From Streptomyces canus (GTDB taxonomy: Bacteria; Actinomycetota; Actinomycetes; Streptomycetales; Streptomycetaceae): 64,000 nt of DNA. The translations under genes and the position numbers were made by a program. Of the stretch, positions 59,599-64,000 are shown piece after piece. Location of the stretch: positions 54,523 to 118,522 of the forward strand of contig NZ_KQ948664.1 of the NCBI RefSeq assembly GCF_001514145.1, in the 5' to 3' direction. The notes below the pieces were generated by a model. The model made no database searches and was not told where the DNA came from. It saw only the letters and a list, made by a program, of their open reading frames with translations. Position 1 is the first letter of the stretch. Each line of letters opens with the position of its first letter.

Positions 59599-59704
59599 GC
59601 CCGTTCCCTTCGACTCCCAGCCGAACGTTCCCCTTTGTCCAGTCTGCCCGGACAAGGATGAAGTCCCTGTCAGTAAGCGGGACATCAGTGACACGTCGGG
59701 GCGC

Positions 59705-60424
59705 CTACTCCTCGCCCGCCAGCGTCAGCGACCGCAGCTTCTGTCCCGCGTACCAGGTGGCGAGCACGGTCACCACGACCAGCAGCACCGTGGCCGTCGG
59801 CAGGCCGACGTCCGAGGTGACCAGGTCCCCGCCCGCGACCTTGTGGGCGACGGCCAGCGACCACTGCTGAACGCTCAGGGTCCTCGCCCCGGCGACCAGG
59901 GAGCCGAACAGGGCCTCCCAGACCAGCGCGTAGACGAGCCCGAAGACCACCGCGTGCCGGGACACCGTGCCGAGCAGCAGGAAGAGCGCCGCGTAGGCGA
60001 TCGAGGAGACCAGCGCGGCCACCGTGTAGGCGACGGCGATCTGCTGGCCGTTGCCGTTGAGGATGAATCCCGCGATCAGCGTCGGCAGGGCCGAGAACAC
60101 CATCGTCACGGCGATCGCCACGATCAGCTTGGTGAAGATGATCGTGGGCCGCTTGAGCGGCTTGGACAGCAGGTACACCACCGAGCCGTCGTCGATCTCC
60201 GGGCCGATCGCGCCGGTTCCCGCGATGACACCGATGATCGGCACCATGGTGGCGAGCGCGAGCCCGCCCAGCAGGTCGGAGGCGGTCTGGTCGTCGGCGC
60301 CGACGAGGGCGCGCACGATCACGGAGATCACGATCAGCAACAAGGGCAGGGCGCCCAGGATGAGGGCCCGGCGGCGGCCGAGCAGGGCCCGATAGGTGAG
60401 TCGGGCGACTGTGGGGTCGTACAT
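59705..60424 (-). CDS. ABC-2 type transporter permease (second pair)
   Basis: A 239-aa permease with six membrane helices; VVYLLSKPLKRPTIIFTKLI is the coupling-type loop typical of ABC-2 exporters of unknown substrates. The start at 60424 follows GGAGG and lies 10 bp after the ATPase gene stop. The four ABC genes form two ATPase-permease pairs in one operon, read leftward from 63212. Confidence 0.88.
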   Translation of the reverse strand: MYDPTVARLTYRALLGRRRALILGALPLLLIVISVIVRALVGADDQTASDLLGGLALATMVPIIGVIAGTGAIGPEIDDGSVVYLLSKPLKRPTIIFTKLIVAIAVTMVFSALPTLIAGFILNGNGQQIAVAYTVAALVSSIAYAALFLLLGTVSRHAVVFGLVYALVWEALFGSLVAGARTLSVQQWSLAVAHKVAGGDLVTSDVGLPTATVLLVVVTVLATWYAGQKLRSLTLAGEE

Positions 60425-60434
60425 CTTCGGCCTC

Positions 60435-61346
60435 CTACGCCGCGACAAGATACGAGAAGACGGACTCGAGGGACTCGTCGGACGGCGAGACCGTGAGCAG
60501 CCGGATGCCGTGGTCGCGCGCGACCTTGGGCAACAGCGCGGTGAACCGGCCGAAGTCGACCGCCTGGATGCGCAACGCGCCCTCCGCCAGGTCGACTTCG
60601 ATGCCGGACGTCGACGGGTCGGCGATCAGCGCGGCCGCGAGGGCGCGGTCGTCGCTGGAACGCACCAGGTAGCGGTGCGGACGGTCCGTCATCAGGCGGC
60701 GGATCCTGCGGAAGTCACCGCTGGCCGCGTGCCGGCCCGCGACGACGACCTCGATGTGCCAGGCGAGCTGCTCGACCTCTTCGAGGATGTGCGAGGAGAA
60801 CAGCACGGTACGGCCCTCGTCGCCCATGCGCCGCAGCAGGTCCATGAGCTGCATGCGCTGGCGCGGGTCCATGCCGTTGAACGGTTCGTCGAGCAGGAGC
60901 AGCGAGGGGTCGTGGACCAGCGCGGACGCCATCTTCACGCGCTGGCGCATGCCCTTGGAGTACGTCGAGATCTTGCGGTCCTGCGCGTACTCCATCTCGA
61001 CCGTGGCCAGCGCCTTCTGGGCGGCCTTGGCGCCCAGGCCGTGCAACTCGGCGTTGGCGACGACAAATTCGCGGCCGGTGAGGAAGTCGTACATCGCCTC
61101 GCGCTCGGGGACGATGCCGATGTGCCGGTAGATCGCCTCGTTGCGCCACACCTGCTGGCCGTCGAGGGTGACGGTGCCGGTGGAGGGGGCGAGGAAGCCG
61201 CCCATCATGTTGATGAGGGTGGACTTTCCGGCGCCGTTGGGGCCGAGGAGGCCGGTGACGCCGGGGCCGATCGTCATGGTGATGTCGTTGACGGCGACCA
61301 CGTTGCCGAACCAGCGGGAGACATGGTCGATCTGGAGCGTGGTCAC
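60435..61346 (-). CDS. ABC transporter ATP-binding protein (second pair)
   Basis: A 303-aa ATPase: Walker A GPNGAGKST, signature YSKGMRQRV, Walker B LLLLDEPFNGMDP and the switch His in LFSSHILEEVEQLAWH. A C-terminal regulatory stretch (about 225-303) is typical of ABC-2 ATPases such as CcmA/DrrA types. It starts at a GTG overlapping the stop of the preceding permease (GTGA). Confidence 0.93.
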   Translation of the reverse strand: MTTLQIDHVSRWFGNVVAVNDITMTIGPGVTGLLGPNGAGKSTLINMMGGFLAPSTGTVTLDGQQVWRNEAIYRHIGIVPEREAMYDFLTGREFVVANAELHGLGAKAAQKALATVEMEYAQDRKISTYSKGMRQRVKMASALVHDPSLLLLDEPFNGMDPRQRMQLMDLLRRMGDEGRTVLFSSHILEEVEQLAWHIEVVVAGRHAASGDFRRIRRLMTDRPHRYLVRSSDDRALAAALIADPSTSGIEVDLAEGALRIQAVDFGRFTALLPKVARDHGIRLLTVSPSDESLESVFSYLVAA

Positions 61347-62251
61347 AGTCCCACCTTCTTGTAGCGACGCATCAGGAGGCCGTAACAGGCGGCGATCAGG
61401 CCGAGAACGGCCAGGACGTAGACCACGCCCTCACCGCTCGACGGGCCGACCGCTCCCGGGAACGCCGAGCTCGCGCCGAGGAACGCGGACTGCAGTCCGT
61501 CGATGAGCGTGACCGGCGAGAACAGGCCGATCCACGGAATGGCACCGGAGCTGCCCTGGGCGTCGGCGATCGCCTGGACGGTGGAGACCGCGCCGTAGGA
61601 GATGGTCAGCACGGCGATCACCGCCGCGATACCGAAGCCGCGACGAGGGGTGACCGCCGCGATGACCAGGCCGATACCGGCGAAGAGCAGCGAGAGCAGC
61701 GCCACGGAGACGAGTCCCTGGCCGAACCCCTTGGTCTGGTCGGCGAAGTCCAGCTTGGCCAGCAGCGCGCCCACGTAGAGCACGATCAGCGGGGCGGCGG
61801 TCAGGATGAACATCGCCGAGGCCAGCGCCGCGTACTTCGCGCGCACGTAGTCCGCGGTCTCGATGGGCCGCGAGAAGTAGAGCGGCACGGTCTTGAAGCG
61901 CAGGTCGCGCGAGACGGACTGAGGGGCCTGCGAGGCGACGTACAGGCTGATGACGGCCTGCATGATGATCGCGTAGCGCGTGTAGTCGACGGGCAGGTCG
62001 TTCGCCTTCGTGGCGACCGCGACGGCCACCATGATGGCCGCGGGCACGCACATCACGACGAACAGCAGCATCGGCAGCACCTTGGACTTCACCGAACGGC
62101 CGAGGCCGTAGGCGCCGCGCAGGGACTGCGAGTAGAGCGAGCGGGTGGCGTAGGAGCGGCCGAGGCGAGGACCGTCGTAGGTGCGGTAGCCGATGTTGTG
62201 GATGCGGGTCTGGTCGCCCGAGGGGGCGGTGACCGGGTTCTCAACTGCCAT
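61343..62251 (-). CDS. ABC-2 type transporter permease (first pair)
   Basis: A 302-aa permease with six membrane helices. The N-terminus IHNIGYRTYDGPRLGRSYAT and DLRFKTVPLYFSRPIETADY are cytosolic parts that couple to the ATPase. Starts at the ATG overlapping by 11 bases the end of the first ATPase, so the pair is translationally coupled. Substrate unknown. Confidence 0.88.
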   Translation of the reverse strand: MAVENPVTAPSGDQTRIHNIGYRTYDGPRLGRSYATRSLYSQSLRGAYGLGRSVKSKVLPMLLFVVMCVPAAIMVAVAVATKANDLPVDYTRYAIIMQAVISLYVASQAPQSVSRDLRFKTVPLYFSRPIETADYVRAKYAALASAMFILTAAPLIVLYVGALLAKLDFADQTKGFGQGLVSVALLSLLFAGIGLVIAAVTPRRGFGIAAVIAVLTISYGAVSTVQAIADAQGSSGAIPWIGLFSPVTLIDGLQSAFLGASSAFPGAVGPSSGEGVVYVLAVLGLIAACYGLLMRRYKKVGL

Positions 62252-63212
62252 GGCCGACGGCCTCCTTCCGCTGCTCGTCCTCGTTCGTGAAGACTTCCGA
62301 GATGTGGTGCCTGCGCTGCTCCATGCGCACCAGGCCGAGACCGAGGTCGGCGACGACGTCCCGGACGAGGTCGTAGGTCTCCTCGCCCTGGGCGGTCAGC
62401 AGCAGGATGTGGCCGGCGCCCGGCAGACCGCTCTGGGAGTCCAGGGCCTCCACCCCGCGCGCGTGGAGCGCCTCGCGCACCGCGCGGGTGCCGTCCGGGT
62501 GCTCGTCGCTGTCGGTGACCTCGACCGCGAGGGTCGTCGTGGTCTGGGTGAAGTCGGTGGTGGAGCTGGAGCGCAGGAGCTTGCCGCCGTCGATGACGAC
62601 GACGTGGTCGCAGGTGCGCTCGAGTTCACCCAGGAGGTGCGAGGTCACCAGGACCGAGATGCCGAAGTCGGTGTAGATACGGCGGATCAGGCCCAGCATG
62701 TCGTCGCGGCCGACAGGGTCGAGGCCGTTGGTCGGCTCGTCGAGGAAGACCAGCTGCGGGTCGTGCACCAGGGCCTGCGCGAGCTTCACGCGCTGCTTCA
62801 TGCCGGTGGAGTAACCGCCGATGGGCCGGTAGCGCTCCTCGTACAGGCCGACATGGCGCAGGGTGTCCGCGGTGCGTTCGCGCGCGGCGGTGGGCGGCAG
62901 ACCGGACATGCGGGCCATGTGCACGACGAACTCGGTGGCCGAGACGTCCGGCGGCAGGCAGTCGTGTTCCGGCATGTAGCCGACGCGCTCGCGGATGGCG
63001 GCGCCCTTGGTCGCGACGTCGAGCCCGAGCACTTCGGCACGGCCCTCGGAGGCGGGGGACAGACCCAACAGGATCTTGATCATGGTGGACTTGCCGGCTC
63101 CGTTGGCGCCGACGAGTCCGGTCACGCCGGCTCCGACGTCCAAGGAGAGCCGGTCAAGAGCGGTCACCCGGGGGAACCGCTTGCTCAGGCTTTCGGTCGC
63201 GATCACAGTCAC
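62241..63212 (-). CDS. ABC transporter ATP-binding protein (first pair)
   Basis: A 323-aa ATPase: Walker A GANGAGKST, signature YSTGMKQRV, Walker B LVFLDEPTNGLDP, switch His in LVTSHLLGELERTCDH. It uses the start MTVIATESLSKRF (GTG at 63212), where family alignment begins; in-frame GTGs upstream would add only a short leader. It heads the four-gene ABC operon. Divergent from the M24 peptidase, with about 240 bp between. Confidence 0.92.
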   Translation of the reverse strand: MTVIATESLSKRFPRVTALDRLSLDVGAGVTGLVGANGAGKSTMIKILLGLSPASEGRAEVLGLDVATKGAAIRERVGYMPEHDCLPPDVSATEFVVHMARMSGLPPTAARERTADTLRHVGLYEERYRPIGGYSTGMKQRVKLAQALVHDPQLVFLDEPTNGLDPVGRDDMLGLIRRIYTDFGISVLVTSHLLGELERTCDHVVVIDGGKLLRSSSTTDFTQTTTTLAVEVTDSDEHPDGTRAVREALHARGVEALDSQSGLPGAGHILLLTAQGEETYDLVRDVVADLGLGLVRMEQRRHHISEVFTNEDEQRKEAVGHGS

Positions 63213-63454
63213 GTCGTCGACAGTAGTGACGCGGACCACTCAGGTCGTCACCCCGCAGAGCTGCATCGGCATCAGACTCCAGAGGTACGGGCACCTAGGG
63301 GTCACCCTGAAGTAGAACAACGCGGCCTCCGTTTTCCACATCGGCGGGTTTTTCCACAGGCCGACCCAGCCCTATTGACGCAGCCTCTAACAACTGTCAC
63401 ATTCGCCAGTGTCACGTTACGGGCACGTACCGCAGTCGACGGGGACGAGGCGGC

Positions 63455-64000
63455 ATGACGACGGCAGCGAACAGCGGACTCTCCACCCGATTGCGGGGAT
63501 TCCGGCAGGTCCAGCGGCTCGCGTACGAGTGCGCCGAGGCGGTCGCGGCCCGTCTGGAGCCCGGCGTGAGCGAGCGGCAGGCCGCCCGGATGCAGCGCGA
63601 GTGGTTGCGTGAGCGGGGCGTACGCGACTGGTTCCATCTGCCGTTCGCCTGGTTCGGGGACCGTACGGCGTTCACGGGCTTCCGCGTTCCGCTGCAGTTC
63701 TTCCCGACCGACCGCCGCCTGACGCCCGGCATGCCGTTCATCCTGGACATGGCTCCGGTGTACCAGGGCTTCACCGCCGACATCGGCTACTCCGGCTCGC
63801 TGGGAAGCAACCCCGTCCAGGACCGACTGATGGCCGACCTGGAAGCGCACCGCGAGCTGATCCTGCGCGAGGTCCGAGAGCGGCGGTCGCTGCGCGAGAT
63901 CTACGAGGACGTGGACCGCCTCATGGTCCGCCAGGGCTACGCCAACCGGCACCGCGCGTACCCCTTCGGCGTGATCGCCCACAAGGTCGACCAGGTCAAG
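63455..64000 (+). CDS. M24-family metallopeptidase (truncated by the window edge)
   Basis: The first 182 codons of a longer gene. It starts TTAANSGLSTRLRGFRQVQR and contains PGMPFILDMAPVYQGFTADI, where the two Asp ligands of the M24 fold (ILDMAP, TADIGYSG) are seen; the His and two Glu ligands lie beyond the edge. It is probably a Xaa-Pro dipeptidase or related enzyme, a second M24 member besides that at 42301. The start ATG has no clear ribosome-binding site. Confidence 0.8.
   Translation, partial: MTTAANSGLSTRLRGFRQVQRLAYECAEAVAARLEPGVSERQAARMQREWLRERGVRDWFHLPFAWFGDRTAFTGFRVPLQFFPTDRRLTPGMPFILDMAPVYQGFTADIGYSGSLGSNPVQDRLMADLEAHRELILREVRERRSLREIYEDVDRLMVRQGYANRHRAYPFGVIAHKVDQVK

Overview
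The window is chromosomal DNA of a Streptomyces species. Support: very high GC with GC-rich third codon positions, frequent GTG starts, an SSI-type subtilisin inhibitor, MocR, SpoIIE-type PP2C and RsbW-like regulators, a Sco / PCuAC / CopCD / Tat-DyP copper locus of the kind known from S. lividans, and an integrated pSAM2/SLP1-like element in a tRNA gene. DnaA boxes and a near-consensus parS site suggest an origin-proximal core region.

Layout. 1-3000: degenerate short repeats, a small membrane protein, MarR and GtrA proteins, a gene fragment, a Nudix hydrolase and a 61-aa ORF. 3015-4349: an accessory patch (DUF4760-like membrane protein, GNAT acetyltransferase) carrying an extra copy of an integrase-arm-like repeat. 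4350-20798: a complete 16.4-kb actinomycete integrative and conjugative element (AICE) bounded by a 47-bp direct repeat of the 3' half of tRNA-Arg(ACG). Its order is attL, cargo (two hypothetical genes, a probable TRADD-N-associated two-TM conflict protein, a two-TM protein), YdcF-like protein plus GntR repressor with three operators, a structured leader with an rrn-boxA-like motif, a transfer operon (DUF6284, Pycsar-TM-like protein, DUF2637, zinc proteins, FtsK-type Tra), a repeat cluster that may be clt, a spread protein, a lipoprotein, then methyltransferase, prim-pol, a Zn-like small protein and a DUF3631 helicase, an iteron field, Xis and Int. 20757-21109: tRNA-Arg and tRNA-Ser.

21263-36000: protease inhibitor; a 1582-aa PAS/pseudokinase/receiver protein; acyl-CoA synthetase with a palindromic operator; ECF sigma factor; a ChsH2-ChsH1-Ltp2-like trio for side-chain beta-oxidation; a secreted Asn-rich peptide; an orphan prim-pol; tRNA-Ser(TGA); an HtrA protease. 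36000-48750: GDPD, two RsbW-like kinases, a SEC-C protein, a second orphan prim-pol, PP2C phosphatase, aminopeptidase P, MocR plus MFS exporter, CitG-like protein, Tat-exported intradiol dioxygenase. 48981-55075: an extracytoplasmic copper locus ending in a DyP peroxidase whose coding sequence holds the parS-like site. 55209-64000: pheA, a DnaA-box-containing gap, serS, HAD phosphatase, an unusual tRNA-Ser(GCT), paired ABC exporters and a truncated M24 peptidase at the edge.

The parts most worth follow-up are the divergent cargo module at 4725-6690, the leader at 9360-9600, the two repeat fields of the AICE (14528-14710 and 18977-19150), and the parS-like site at 54001-54020. Assignments come from reading sequence and motifs only; no database search was run.
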